From NCBI RefSeq assembly GCF_000733295.1, contig NZ_JPMI01000394.1:1-64000 (forward strand): a stretch of DNA of 64,000 nucleotides, written 5' to 3'. The notes under the pieces were generated by a model that was not told where the DNA came from, searched no databases, and saw nothing but the letters and a program-made list of their open reading frames with translations. The translations under genes and the position numbers were made by a program. The stretch is from Archangium violaceum Cb vi76 (GTDB lineage Bacteria > Myxococcota > Myxococcia > Myxococcales > Myxococcaceae). Of the stretch, positions 8,436-17,248 are shown one piece after another. Numbering within the stretch: the first letter of the stretch is position 1; each line of letters opens with the position of its first letter.

Positions 8436-10250
8436 ATGGGTTGCAACCACTGCTTCAATGATCATCCAACGACTGTTTCATGCATCCGGCCCGAGGCTCC
8501 TCCGTGTGACGGCGAGGCGCTGTCCGGGATGGGTTACGGGCCCCTCGTCCTCGTGCGCAAGCTGGGCACCGGGGCGCTCGGGACCGTGTACCTCGCCGAG
8601 CACCCCTCCAGCGGTGCGCACTTCGCGCTGAAGGTGCTTCACCCGCACCTGGCCAGCAATCCCGCGGTGCTCGCCCGCTTCTACGCGGAGGCCCGCTCCG
8701 CCCAGCACATCATCCATCCGAACGTGGCCCGGGTGCTCGACGTGCGCCAGGCGCCCAACGGCCACCACTGCCTCCTCATGGAGTACGTCAGTGGCACGGC
8801 CCTGTCGCAACTGCCGCTGCCGCTGCCCTCCGCCGAGGTCGTGTTCCTCCTCTCGCAGGTGCTCGAGGGACTGGAAGCGGCGCACGCGTGCGGTGTCGTC
8901 CACCGCGACGTCAAGCCGGAGAACCTCATCCTCACCACCGGCCGCGATGGTGAGCGGCGCGTGAAGCTGCTCGACTTCGGCATGTCCGCCACCCTGGCCG
9001 CCGCCTTCTCCGAGGAGGAGCTCGCCGCGGGCATGGTCGTGGGCAGCCCGGGCTACCTCGCGCCCGAGCTGTGGGTGCGCGCCGAGCCGGATGGCCGCGC
9101 GGACCTGTATGCGCTCGCGGTGCTGGGCTACCGGCTGCTCACCGGACGGTTGCCCTTCGGCGGCGGCGGGCGCATGGGCGAGATGCTCCTCGTCCACAAG
9201 CCCACGAAGCCGTTGCCGCCACACATCCTCGAGTCGCGCGTGCCGCCGGCGCTGTCCGCGGTGTTGATGCAGGCCATGTCCCTGCGTCCGGACGAGCGCT
9301 TCCCCACCGCCCGCGCCTTCCGCTCCGCCCTGCGCGAGGCCATGCGGCGGCCCGCCTTCGGTTGTCTGGCGCCGCCCGCCTTCCACGTGCGGGTCGAGGA
9401 CCCCGAGGGCAGGGGGCTTCAGCCGGTGTTCGTGAACGACGTGAGCCAGGAGGGGCTGCGCATCGCCTGGGACGGGCCGCTGCCGCGGCTCGGGGCCCGC
9501 ATCGAGGTGGAGCTCTCGCTCAATGGCTGGGTGCTCGCCTGCGCCTGCGACGTGGTGCGCCTGCTTCCCGCGGAGGAGGCGCGCACCTGGGGCGGCCGCC
9601 AGGGCTACATCCTCCAGTTCTCCGAGCCCTCGGACGACGTGCGCCGGCTGATCGCCCAGGCGCTGGCCCCGCCTCCCGCGGAGCCCACGCCGGATCCGGA
9701 GCTCGCCCAACTGTTGTCGCGTGCCGCCACGTGCAGCCAGGATCCGTACACCCTGCTGGCCGTCCACCCGCATGCGGACTTCGCCGAGGTGATGCGGCGC
9801 GTGGTCCAGGCCGAGCGCCGGCTGGAGCCCTTCTGGCAGCGGCCCCTGCCGGCCGGACAGCGCCAGGCGCTCGCGGCCCTCCGGGAGAAGGTGGACACCG
9901 CCCGGAAGACGCTCGGCGAGCCTCTGTCCCGCGCACGCTTCGATGCCTCGCGAGGCAACTTCTACGGCGTGGCCCGCTGCATCGCCGCCGGAGTGCAACT
10001 GAATGCCGTGGAGCGTCTGCGCCAGGCCTTCCTCGCGGCCCGTCCGGACGCCGAGTCCCGCGCGCGTGCGATCTTCGATGAGGGAATCCTCCTGGAGGCG
10101 CAGAACGTGCTCGATGGCGCACTGGCGCGCTACGCCGAGGCGCTCCGCGTGGATCCGCTCAACGTCTCGCTGCACCGGTACTACCAATCGCTCATCCAGC
10201 GCATGCGCATGGAGGCGAGGGAACCGGCGCGCCCCTCCGCGTCTCCGTGA
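8436..10250 (+). CDS. Ser/Thr protein kinase with PilZ domain and J-like/TPR C-terminus
   Basis: A 604-residue protein from ATG 8436, which has a G-run ribosome site; ATG 8529 is an alternative that begins right at the kinase fold. The kinase domain spans about residues 32-300. It has LGTGALGTVYLAEH (P-loop), FALKVLHPH (ATP Lys), VVHRDVKPENLIL (catalytic loop, about 155), LLDFGMSA (DFG) and SPGYLAPELW. Residues of about 315-410 match a PilZ domain (VFVNDVSQEGLRIAW, then GARIEVEL). PilZ domains usually bind cyclic-di-GMP, but no full RxxxR motif is obvious here. The C-terminus has a J-domain-like stretch (QDPYTLLAVHPHADFAEV) and helical repeats. The start is unsure because the first 31 residues are Cys-rich (MGCNHCFNDHPTTVSC). 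No TM segment is seen, so it is probably cytoplasmic. Confidence 0.85.
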   Translation: MGCNHCFNDHPTTVSCIRPEAPPCDGEALSGMGYGPLVLVRKLGTGALGTVYLAEHPSSGAHFALKVLHPHLASNPAVLARFYAEARSAQHIIHPNVARVLDVRQAPNGHHCLLMEYVSGTALSQLPLPLPSAEVVFLLSQVLEGLEAAHACGVVHRDVKPENLILTTGRDGERRVKLLDFGMSATLAAAFSEEELAAGMVVGSPGYLAPELWVRAEPDGRADLYALAVLGYRLLTGRLPFGGGGRMGEMLLVHKPTKPLPPHILESRVPPALSAVLMQAMSLRPDERFPTARAFRSALREAMRRPAFGCLAPPAFHVRVEDPEGRGLQPVFVNDVSQEGLRIAWDGPLPRLGARIEVELSLNGWVLACACDVVRLLPAEEARTWGGRQGYILQFSEPSDDVRRLIAQALAPPPAEPTPDPELAQLLSRAATCSQDPYTLLAVHPHADFAEVMRRVVQAERRLEPFWQRPLPAGQRQALAALREKVDTARKTLGEPLSRARFDASRGNFYGVARCIAAGVQLNAVERLRQAFLAARPDAESRARAIFDEGILLEAQNVLDGALARYAEALRVDPLNVSLHRYYQSLIQRMRMEAREPARPSASP

Positions 10251-10380
10251 GTGCTCTCCAGAGCCTGTGTTCCACCCGCCCTGGGTAGTTCGCTTCCCAG
10301 GTCCCGCCCGCGGGCTGCCCTGATTGCTGTCGCGGACAGGACTCCGACCCTGGCGCATCACTTGCTCTGGGGTGGAGTGC

Positions 10381-12267
10381 ATGAGAATCGCGCTGCTCAC
10401 CGGACTTCTCTTCCTCCTGGGCGCCTGTGGCTCGACCGAGCCCTCACCTGATGCGCGCAAGGACCCCACCGGCATCATCGATACCGGGGAGCCCGACGCC
10501 GGACGGCCCGACGCCGGGGCGCCGGACGCGGGCCTCCCCGATGCGGGCACTCCACCGGATGCGGGAGTGCCGGATGCCGGGACACCACCGGACGCGGGCA
10601 CTCCGGACGGGGGAAGCCAGACGGGCTCGAGGCCCTCGCCCACGAGTCCCCGGTGGCCGACGCTGCAGACGTCCATCTCCACCTACGCGCTGACGTTGTC
10701 GCAGCGGGACTACGATGCCCTGTGGGCTCACATTCCGGATCCTCCGTCACAGAAGTTCCAGGTGGAGGGCCGCTTCACCCACGAGGGCCGCGAGTACCCG
10801 GCGTTGCTGAGCTTCCGCGGGCGCTCCACGAAGACGGACGCGCGCGTCGTGAAGAAGTCCTGGGACGTGCGTTTCGAGCAGAAGGAGGCGCGCTTCGAGG
10901 GGAAGAAGAACATCGAGCTGCTGGCGACGTGGAAGGACGGCGGCTACCTCACCGAGAAGCTCTGGTACGACCTGGCGGCGAGCGTGGGCCTGCGCGTGCC
11001 TCGGGCGCGCTACGTCCACGTGACGCTGCACCTCGTCCAGGACAATGGGCGCGTCCTCACGAAGTACGAGGGCGTCTTCACCGAGCTGGAGTCCATCAAC
11101 AAGGACTTCCTCGAGGCCCACGACTTCGATGACGACGGAGACCTCTACCGCTGCGGCATGCACGACTGCGAGATGCGCCAGCCTCCGCAGGAGCAGTACC
11201 AGGAGCGCTGGGACAAGAAGACGAACGAGAAGGAGCCGTGGGACCGGCTGTGGAGCTTCCTCGAGGGCATCAACCGCACGCCGCCGCACCAATTCGCCGC
11301 CTTCGCCCAGCAGCGGCTGGAGCTGGAGGACTACCTCACCTGGCTGGCGTTGGAGACGTTCATCAACAATGACCTGCAGGGCGATTCGCGCAGCTATCTC
11401 ATCTACGACCGCGAGATGGGGAAGTGGACGTATGTACCGTGGGACCTGAACAACGCGCTGTCGCTCTACAACCGCACCAATCCCGAGCGCCAGGGCGTGA
11501 AGGAGGATCATCCGCTCTTCAGCTTCACCGCCTACGATCCGCACGTGTACGAGCTGGCCGATTTCCGCCGGACCTTCCCGGACATGCAGGACATGAAGCC
11601 CGCATGGAGCACGCTCTCCACGCGCATCTACGATGATCCAGGCCTGCGGGCCCGGTACGTGGAGCGGTTGCGCAAGCTGCTCGACACGTGGTTCGCCGAG
11701 GAGAACATCGGTCCGCGCGTGGACGCCATGCACGAGCTGCTCGCTCCGTTCATCGTGCCCGGGCCGGACGGCAAGACGGTGGACCCGTACGTCAGTCCTC
11801 CCCACGTCGCGCGCAGCTCCGAGCACCTCCACCGTTTCGTGCGTGAGCGCCGCAAGTGGCTGCTCCAGCACATCCATGACATCGAGTCGCTCGGGAGTGG
11901 AGTGCTGGTCATCGACCGGGTGGGCCGGGATGCGGCGGGCGCCTTCTGGGTGCAGCTCTACAACCGGGGCTCCGCGCCGGTGTCGGTGGGAGGCTTGTAC
12001 CTCTCGGGCTTCACGCGGGTGCCCGGACAGTGGACGCTGCCCGCACTCACCGTCGCGCCCGGACAGGTTGTCACCTTCCGCCAGGGGGCGGCGGGGACGG
12101 CGCACCTGGGCGCGACGATCGACCCACAGGGACCCGAGGTGTCGCTCTTCGCGGCGGATGGGAAGTCGGCCATGGATCTGCTCTGGCTGGCGCCGCTGAA
12201 GCCGGGCGAGGCCTATGGACGCCAGCCTCGCGGCGCCGAGTCCTTCGGCCCTCAGTCCGGACCGTAA
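10381..12267 (+). CDS. CotH-family lipoprotein with PDAG repeat linker and lamin-tail-like C-terminus
   Basis: A 628-residue lipoprotein from ATG 10381, with signal ALLTGLLFLLGACG. Residues of about 35-80 are a low-complexity linker of PDAG/PPDAG units. The core (about 110-490) is a CotH domain, a secreted protein-kinase-like fold first known from spore coats. It has LLSFRGRSTK near the start and WLALETFINNDLQGDSRSYL with YVPWDLNNAL, the Asp/Asn pattern typical of CotH. The last ~120 residues (VLVIDRVGRDAAGAFWVQLYNRG, then LTVAPGQVVTFRQ) resemble a lamin-tail domain, common on surface proteins. Acidic spacer, lipid anchor and lamin-tail fold point to the cell surface. Whether it phosphorylates anything is unknown. 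It appears monocistronic. Confidence 0.85.
   Translation: MRIALLTGLLFLLGACGSTEPSPDARKDPTGIIDTGEPDAGRPDAGAPDAGLPDAGTPPDAGVPDAGTPPDAGTPDGGSQTGSRPSPTSPRWPTLQTSISTYALTLSQRDYDALWAHIPDPPSQKFQVEGRFTHEGREYPALLSFRGRSTKTDARVVKKSWDVRFEQKEARFEGKKNIELLATWKDGGYLTEKLWYDLAASVGLRVPRARYVHVTLHLVQDNGRVLTKYEGVFTELESINKDFLEAHDFDDDGDLYRCGMHDCEMRQPPQEQYQERWDKKTNEKEPWDRLWSFLEGINRTPPHQFAAFAQQRLELEDYLTWLALETFINNDLQGDSRSYLIYDREMGKWTYVPWDLNNALSLYNRTNPERQGVKEDHPLFSFTAYDPHVYELADFRRTFPDMQDMKPAWSTLSTRIYDDPGLRARYVERLRKLLDTWFAEENIGPRVDAMHELLAPFIVPGPDGKTVDPYVSPPHVARSSEHLHRFVRERRKWLLQHIHDIESLGSGVLVIDRVGRDAAGAFWVQLYNRGSAPVSVGGLYLSGFTRVPGQWTLPALTVAPGQVVTFRQGAAGTAHLGATIDPQGPEVSLFAADGKSAMDLLWLAPLKPGEAYGRQPRGAESFGPQSGP
10486..10620 (+). 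repeat. PDAG-coding tandem repeat
   Basis: Short imperfect repeats of about 12-18 nt, with the core CCGGATGCGGG or CCGACGCCGGG, code for a run of PDAG/PPDAG units. The run links the lipid anchor to the CotH domain. Such repeats are prone to length change. Confidence 0.7.
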
Positions 12268-12347
12268 AGCCGTCCGGGGGAAAGCGGTGGCCGGTGCTAC
12301 CCGGCCGTGGTAGTGGCCTCCACGCCGATGATGGGCGGCTACTCCAC

Positions 12348-13035
12348 ATGAGCATCCAGATCACAGCACTTCAGAGGCTCGTCGCATCGAGCCTCAGCCT
12401 TCTCCTTGTCTCTTGCGGTGTGACCCGGCCCATGAACCCAGTACCAGGGCCAGTGGGCCCTGAGACTCTGTCCAGATACGTACTCGTCATCCAGGAGGCA
12501 CCGGACGGGCAGGTAACGCACTCCTGGAGTCCAACATCCAGTTTCGAGCTGCCAGAATACTCGAATACTCGAGTGCGGCGAGTAGCGCTGACCTCGACGG
12601 CATGGTCGTGCTCGCGGGCCGGCGTTCTGGCAACCGCGTGACGGGCGATAAATGTCAGGCTGTTTATGAAAAGTGCTGGGAGTTGTGCATGAGGAGCTCA
12701 ATTCCCCCAGACTGGGAGCATTACATCGCCTAGTACGGCGAGAAGCTGGGGAAGGTCAGATACTGCGTGACACATGCGCGGCACAGCGGAACGCTTGTTG
12801 GGATGAAGTCAAACGCAAGGGCGCACGCGTTCACAGGTTCGTCTCCATTGATGCCGCCGTCGAGTGGGTGAAGCGCCACAGGACAGAACTCCTGGCCGGT
12901 TCCGTCATTGTCATCGCTGGGGTGGCTTTCGCCGTGGCCTTCTCGGGCGGAGGCGTCATCATCCTCGCGCCCTTTCTCTTCGTCGCATCCTCCGGCGCTC
13001 TCTCGGCGCCTGATTTCGAGGAGTCCATCCCATGA
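12348..13035 (+). pseudogene. broken lipoprotein gene (toxin-like), three lesions
   Basis: Three frames read in succession restore one protein of about 226 residues. Frame one gives a lipoprotein signal (LSLLLVSCGVTRP) and ends near LPEYS. An 8-bp tandem duplication (GAATACTC at 12555-12562 and 12563-12570) then shifts the frame. The next frame reads DGMVVLAGRRSGNRV and a Cys-rich stretch (CQAVYEKCWELC). It meets an in-frame TAG at 12731, easily derived from CAG. A likely 1-nt loss near 12770 moves to the third frame, RDTCAAQRNACWDEVKRKG, followed by a hydrophobic hairpin (LLAGSVIVIAGVAFAVAFSGG). Undoing both indels gives exactly 227 codons including stop. The end overlaps the next start as ATGA. 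The family looks like a myxobacterial lipoprotein effector, by context only. Confidence 0.8.
12555..12570 (+). repeat. 8-bp tandem duplication causing a frameshift
   Basis: GAATACTC occurs twice in direct succession. Removing one copy restores the reading frame of the lipoprotein across this point, so the duplication is the probable cause of the first break. Confidence 0.8.
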
Positions 13036-13766
13036 TCATCGAATGCTTTCCGGGCGACGCGATGCCGCTGCTCGGCAGATATCAGGAGGACGGTCTGTCC
13101 GAGGAGGAACGCGGGCTCCTCGATGTTGCGAATGGCGCGGTTGCCTTCATCTACTTCACTGGCCAGCTCTATCGCTTCGACGAATTCCGCACGAGCAGAC
13201 CCTCCGGCCATCCACCTGTTCCTTCGTTTGTTCAGGTCCTAGAACTCCTCGAACGCATCCGAAGGGAGTCCTCCTCCGTCGAGGAGAAGGAGATTCTCCT
13301 CGCGGTCATGGACGCACTCGCGTTCATCGAGGTCTCCGGCCAGAAGAGGGGACTTGAAGAGTATCCTCGCTACTGGGAGACCGACACCCTCCCGCCCGTT
13401 ATCGCTGCCTTCAAAACGGATTCCGAAGCGGAGACATGGCTGGATGAGCAACTTGTTCCACCTTATGGGGCCAGGGTGTTGATCGGGAACCAGTACCACT
13501 CCGTCAAGCGGAGCCGCGAGCGGAGGGAGCCTGGCTTTCTTCCGATTCCGACCCTTGAGGAGTTCATCGGAAGTCATCTGGAGGAGGGCCTGCCCCCAGC
13601 TGTGGCCGCATTCGATACGCAAGCAGATGCGGAGTCATGGCTCGCGAATACGCCACCCTCCACCAGGCACGCCTTCATCACCATCGGAGGCAAGCCTCAC
13701 CTGGCGGTGTGTCAGGAGAACGTGAATCATCGAGCCCTCTATCCGCTCATGCAGGCTGAGCAGTAG
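13032..13766 (+). CDS. putative immunity/partner protein of the broken lipoprotein
   Basis: An intact 244-residue soluble protein. Its ATG overlaps the stop of the broken gene (ATGA), which indicates former translational coupling. Two related segments are visible: PPVIAAFKTDSEAETWLDEQ with RVLIGNQYHSVKR, and PPAVAAFDTQADAESWLANT with AFITIGGKPHLAV. The C-terminal half is thus an internal duplication of about 70-75 residues. The N-terminal part (LLGRYQEDGLSEEERGLLDVANGAVAF) is helical. No signal peptide or TM segment is present. It lies after a degraded lipoprotein in the same arrangement as the window's other lipoprotein-plus-partner loci, so an immunity role, perhaps kept as an orphan, is the best guess. 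Function is not recognised directly. Confidence 0.6.
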   Translation: MIIECFPGDAMPLLGRYQEDGLSEEERGLLDVANGAVAFIYFTGQLYRFDEFRTSRPSGHPPVPSFVQVLELLERIRRESSSVEEKEILLAVMDALAFIEVSGQKRGLEEYPRYWETDTLPPVIAAFKTDSEAETWLDEQLVPPYGARVLIGNQYHSVKRSRERREPGFLPIPTLEEFIGSHLEEGLPPAVAAFDTQADAESWLANTPPSTRHAFITIGGKPHLAVCQENVNHRALYPLMQAEQ

Positions 13767-13779
13767 CTGCTGAATCCTG

Positions 13780-15882
13780 TCAGCGCTCCATCCCCAGCTG
13801 CGTGAGGACGAAGGCGAAGGTGAAGGCCGTCTCGCGCAGCTGGTCGTAGCGGCTGGAGGCGCCCGTGTGTCCCGCGGCCATGTCCATCTGGAGGAGCACG
13901 GGACGGGAGCCCGTCTTGTGGGCCCGCAGCCGGGCCACCCATTTGGCGGACCCCCAGTACATCACCTGGCTGTCGTTCAGCGCCGCCATCACCAGGAGCG
14001 CCGGATAGGCCTGTGCCTTCACGTTGGTATAGGGGCAGTACTGTCTGATGTATGCATAATCCTCGGGCCGCGTGGGGTTGCCCCATTCCTCGTATTCGGG
14101 GACGGTGAGCGGCAGTGACGGGTCGAGCATCGTGGTGAGCACGTCCACGAAGGGCGCGTGCACGAGGGCCACCCGGAAGAGGTCCGGGCGCAGGTTGAGC
14201 ACGGCCCCCACGAGCAACCCTCCGGCGCTGCCGCCCCAGATGGCCAGCCGCTCCCTCGAGGTGTAGCCCTGGGCGATGAGCGCCTCGGCCACCGAGATGA
14301 AGTCGGTGAAGGTGTTCATCTTCCGGTGCAGGCGGCCACTGTCGTGCCAGGCCTCGCCCAGTTCCCCGCCGCCGCGCACGTGGGCGGTGGCCACCACCAT
14401 TCCCCGGTCGAGCATGGACAGGTCATTAGCGAAGAAGCCCAGGGAGGGCGTGGCTCCGTAGGCGCCGTATCCCTTGAGGTACATGGGCGCGCTGCCGTCC
14501 TTCTTCAAATCCTTGCGGTAGACGAGGCTGACCGGGATGCGCGTGCCGTCCGCCGCCGTCACGTGCAGGCGCTCCGTGGTGTAGCGCGAGGGCTCGTACC
14601 CTCCGAGGACCGTCTCCTGCTTGAGAAGTACCCGCTCGCGCGTCGCCATGTCGTAGTCGAAGGTCGAGGCCGGCGTGATGGGGGACTCGTAGCGGAAGCG
14701 CAGGCTCCGGGTGTTCCATTCCTCGTTCTGGGCGAACTCCACCTCGTACACCTGCTCGGGCATGGCCACCCGGTGGCGCTCCCCCGAGGCGAGGTCGGTC
14801 ACCGTCAGGTGCTCCAGGCCTCCCTCGCGCTCGCGGGTGACGAGGTGGTTGGAGAAGACCTCCAACTGCACGACCATCACCGTGTCGCGATGGGGCAGGA
14901 ACTCCTTCCAGTTCTCTGGCCCGGGAGCGTTCACCGGGGCGGTGACGAGCCGGAAGTTGGGGGCTCCGGCGTTGGTGCGGATGTAGAAGAGCCCGTCCCG
15001 GTGGTCCACGGAGTATTTGTGGCCCTGCTCGCGAGGCGCCACCACGCGGGGTTGAGCATCGGGGGCGTGAGCAGGCAGCACCCGCACCTCGCTCGTGTCG
15101 CGGCTGCGGCTCTGGATGATGAAGTATTCGCGCGAGCGCGAGCGCCACAGGTTCACGTTGAATCGCTCATCGGTGTCCTCGTGGACGAGGGTGTCCCGCT
15201 CCTCGCCGAGCACATGGCGCCAGAGCTGGTGGGAGCGTTTCGCCGCGTTCTCGGTGGTGTAGAGGAGGGTGCGGTTGTCGGCGGCCCAGGCCACGTCATC
15301 GACGTGCTCGCGCCGCTCGGGCAGGAGCACGCCGGAGCGCAGGTCCTTGATGTAGAGCGTGTAATCGCGCGCTCCGCTGGTATCGGCGGAGAAGGCCAGC
15401 CGCTGGCCATCGTCACTGACCTGGAACTCCTTGAGCTTGAAGTAGCGGTGCCCCTCGGCGAGCACGTTGAGATCGAGCAGCACCTCCTCGGGGCTGCCGG
15501 GGCTGGCATGCCTGCGGCAGTGGATGGCGTAGGACCTTCCCTGTTCCGAGCGCGAGTAATAGAGGTAGCCATCCTTGGAGTAGGGGACGCTGGCATCCGT
15601 CTGCTGGATGCGCCCGAGCATCTCCTGGTAGAGCCGCTCCTGGAGGTTCGCGGTGGGTTGCATGAAGGCCCGGGCATGGGCCGACTCGGCCTCGAGGTAG
15701 GTGCGCACCTCGGGGTTGTCCTTCTCGTGCAGCCAGAAGTACTCATCCTGGCGCGTGTCGCCGTGCAGGGTGATGACGTGGGGCTGTTGCCGGGCAACGG
15801 GTGGCGTGGGACGCGGGACCGTCGCGCAGGCGAGCGTGAGCAGCAGAGTGATCGGAACCCAGACGGAGAGCATTCTCGGCAT
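13780..15882 (-). CDS. ptrB: oligopeptidase B-like S9 prolyl-oligopeptidase, lipoprotein form
   Basis: A 700-residue serine peptidase from ATG 15882 (MPRMLSVWVPI). It carries a lipoprotein signal with lipobox LTLAC, unlike the cytosolic E. coli enzyme. The start of the mature protein (VITLHGDTRQDEYFWLHEKD) is the usual beginning of the beta-propeller. The hydrolase domain has IWGGSAGGLLVGAVLN (nucleophile Ser, about 551), AALNDSQVMYW (Asp, about 635) and AAGHTGASSR (His, about 671). Spacing matches the E. coli PtrB triad when shifted by about 19. The specificity region YEEWGNPTRPEDYAYIRQYCPYTN is typical of oligopeptidase B, which cleaves short peptides after basic residues. It is divergent from the LOG-family gene with 66 bp between starts. 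A longer upstream frame was rejected because it lacks a signal peptide. Confidence 0.92.
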   Translation of the reverse strand: MPRMLSVWVPITLLLTLACATVPRPTPPVARQQPHVITLHGDTRQDEYFWLHEKDNPEVRTYLEAESAHARAFMQPTANLQERLYQEMLGRIQQTDASVPYSKDGYLYYSRSEQGRSYAIHCRRHASPGSPEEVLLDLNVLAEGHRYFKLKEFQVSDDGQRLAFSADTSGARDYTLYIKDLRSGVLLPERREHVDDVAWAADNRTLLYTTENAAKRSHQLWRHVLGEERDTLVHEDTDERFNVNLWRSRSREYFIIQSRSRDTSEVRVLPAHAPDAQPRVVAPREQGHKYSVDHRDGLFYIRTNAGAPNFRLVTAPVNAPGPENWKEFLPHRDTVMVVQLEVFSNHLVTREREGGLEHLTVTDLASGERHRVAMPEQVYEVEFAQNEEWNTRSLRFRYESPITPASTFDYDMATRERVLLKQETVLGGYEPSRYTTERLHVTAADGTRIPVSLVYRKDLKKDGSAPMYLKGYGAYGATPSLGFFANDLSMLDRGMVVATAHVRGGGELGEAWHDSGRLHRKMNTFTDFISVAEALIAQGYTSRERLAIWGGSAGGLLVGAVLNLRPDLFRVALVHAPFVDVLTTMLDPSLPLTVPEYEEWGNPTRPEDYAYIRQYCPYTNVKAQAYPALLVMAALNDSQVMYWGSAKWVARLRAHKTGSRPVLLQMDMAAGHTGASSRYDQLRETAFTFAFVLTQLGMER

Positions 15883-15948
15883 GGTTCGAGTCTGCCAGAC
15901 GCTCGGACTTGCTATGTTCGAAGCCCCCTTCATCTTCGGGAGTTCCTC

Positions 15949-17109
15949 GTGGTCGAGATTGAAACCCTGGCGGCATTCGAGCAGCACCTGTCGGGCGGCA
16001 AGAGCCTCGCCAACGTCATCCTTCAAGGGCTGGACCTGACGAAACAGTCACGGGTGCTGCTGGGTGCGGACCTCACGGGCACCGTCTTCCTGGGCTGCCA
16101 GCTCGAGACGCAGGCGCTGCAGGCCGTGATTGCCCACGGGGCCATGGTCTTCCCTCCCTTCTCGGGGCTGCCCTACTCGCCCTACCGGGGCGGCCTCTAC
16201 TCTCCCGAGGAGCTGTACGCGGGCTTCGACCCCGCGCGTCCCGAGAGCTACGCCGACACGCCCGACGCCCGCATCTACGCCCACTGGAACTCGCGCGGAG
16301 CGGCCAACTCCCCCTCGCTGCTGGAGACGCTGGCGCAGCGGCTCCACGACCATGCCGTCACCGATGCCATGGAGGAGGTGCTCGCGCAGCACAGCCAGGG
16401 CCGGCCGCGCAGGGTGGTGGCCATCATGGGCGGCCACTCCATGCTCCGGGGTCAGCCAGACTACCGGGCGGTCGCGGAGCTGGCCCGCGAGCTGGCGCGC
16501 CTCGGCTTCTTCCTGGTGAGCGGTGGCGGGCCGGGCGCCATGGAGGCCACGCACGTGGGCGCCTGGTTCGCCCGCCGCACAGACGCCGAGCTGTCGGCCG
16601 CCCTCGAGCTCCTCGCCAAGGCCCCGAGCTACAGGGACCGCGAGTGGCTCTCGCGGGCCTTCGAGGTGCGCGCCACCTGGCCCCTCCGTGACGCGGACCG
16701 TGTCGTCAGCGAGAGCCTGGGCATCCCCACCTGGCACTATGGCCACGAGCCGCCCAATCCCTTCGCCACGCACATCGCCAAGTACTTCGCCAACAGCGTG
16801 CGAGAGGAGGGTCTGCTCACCATCGCCAGGGGCGGCGTCATCTACTCTCCGGGCAGCGCCGGCACCATCCAGGAGATCTTCCAGGACGCCTGCCAGAACC
16901 ACTACAACACCGTGGGCGTCATCAGCCCGATGATCTTCCTGGGCCAGGACTTCTGGACGCGCACGCGGCCCGTCTACCCCGTCCTGGAGCACCTCGCCCG
17001 GGGCCATGACTACGCGCGCTACCTGCTGCTCACCGACTCCCGCGAGCGCATCATCCAGGCCCTCGTGGACTTCGATCGCGAGCAGGAGTCCCGCGAGCGC
17101 GCCGGTTAG
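15949..17109 (+). CDS. LOG/PpnN-like nucleotide-binding protein
   Basis: A 386-residue protein starting at GTG 15949 (VVEIETLAAFEQ), with GGGAG a few bases upstream. The frame is open much further 5', but that part is antisense to the peptidase gene. The C-terminal ~250 residues form a Rossmann LOG (lysine-decarboxylase-like) fold. MGGHSMLRG, FFLVSGGGPGAMEATHVG and YSPGSAGTIQEIFQDA are visible. The last corresponds to the PGGxGTxxE phosphoribohydrolase motif with the second Gly replaced by Ser. E. coli PpnN, a nucleoside-monophosphate nucleosidase, has a similar two-part layout, so cleavage of nucleotide 5'-monophosphates is plausible. The N-terminal ~150 residues contain KSLANVILQGLDLTKQ and LLGADLTGTVFLGCQLE, which look like pentapeptide-type repeats. 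Confidence 0.75.
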   Translation: MVEIETLAAFEQHLSGGKSLANVILQGLDLTKQSRVLLGADLTGTVFLGCQLETQALQAVIAHGAMVFPPFSGLPYSPYRGGLYSPEELYAGFDPARPESYADTPDARIYAHWNSRGAANSPSLLETLAQRLHDHAVTDAMEEVLAQHSQGRPRRVVAIMGGHSMLRGQPDYRAVAELARELARLGFFLVSGGGPGAMEATHVGAWFARRTDAELSAALELLAKAPSYRDREWLSRAFEVRATWPLRDADRVVSESLGIPTWHYGHEPPNPFATHIAKYFANSVREEGLLTIARGGVIYSPGSAGTIQEIFQDACQNHYNTVGVISPMIFLGQDFWTRTRPVYPVLEHLARGHDYARYLLLTDSRERIIQALVDFDREQESRERAG

Positions 17110-17248
17110 GGAGTTCCCGTAGGCTGAAGCCATACGGTGCGGGGGATGGACTCCTACCCCGAGTGGGCCATGCGCTGTCGAGCGCGCGACGGCGGGCTGC
17201 CCGTCTTTGGGAGGTTCTGGCGAGGTGTTAGAAACCCGCCGTACCACC

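Noticed and set aside
14158-15948. 5' extension of the LOG-family gene
   Set aside because: Antisense to the oligopeptidase B gene with unnatural composition; the GTG at 15949 has a ribosome site and starts the recognisable protein.
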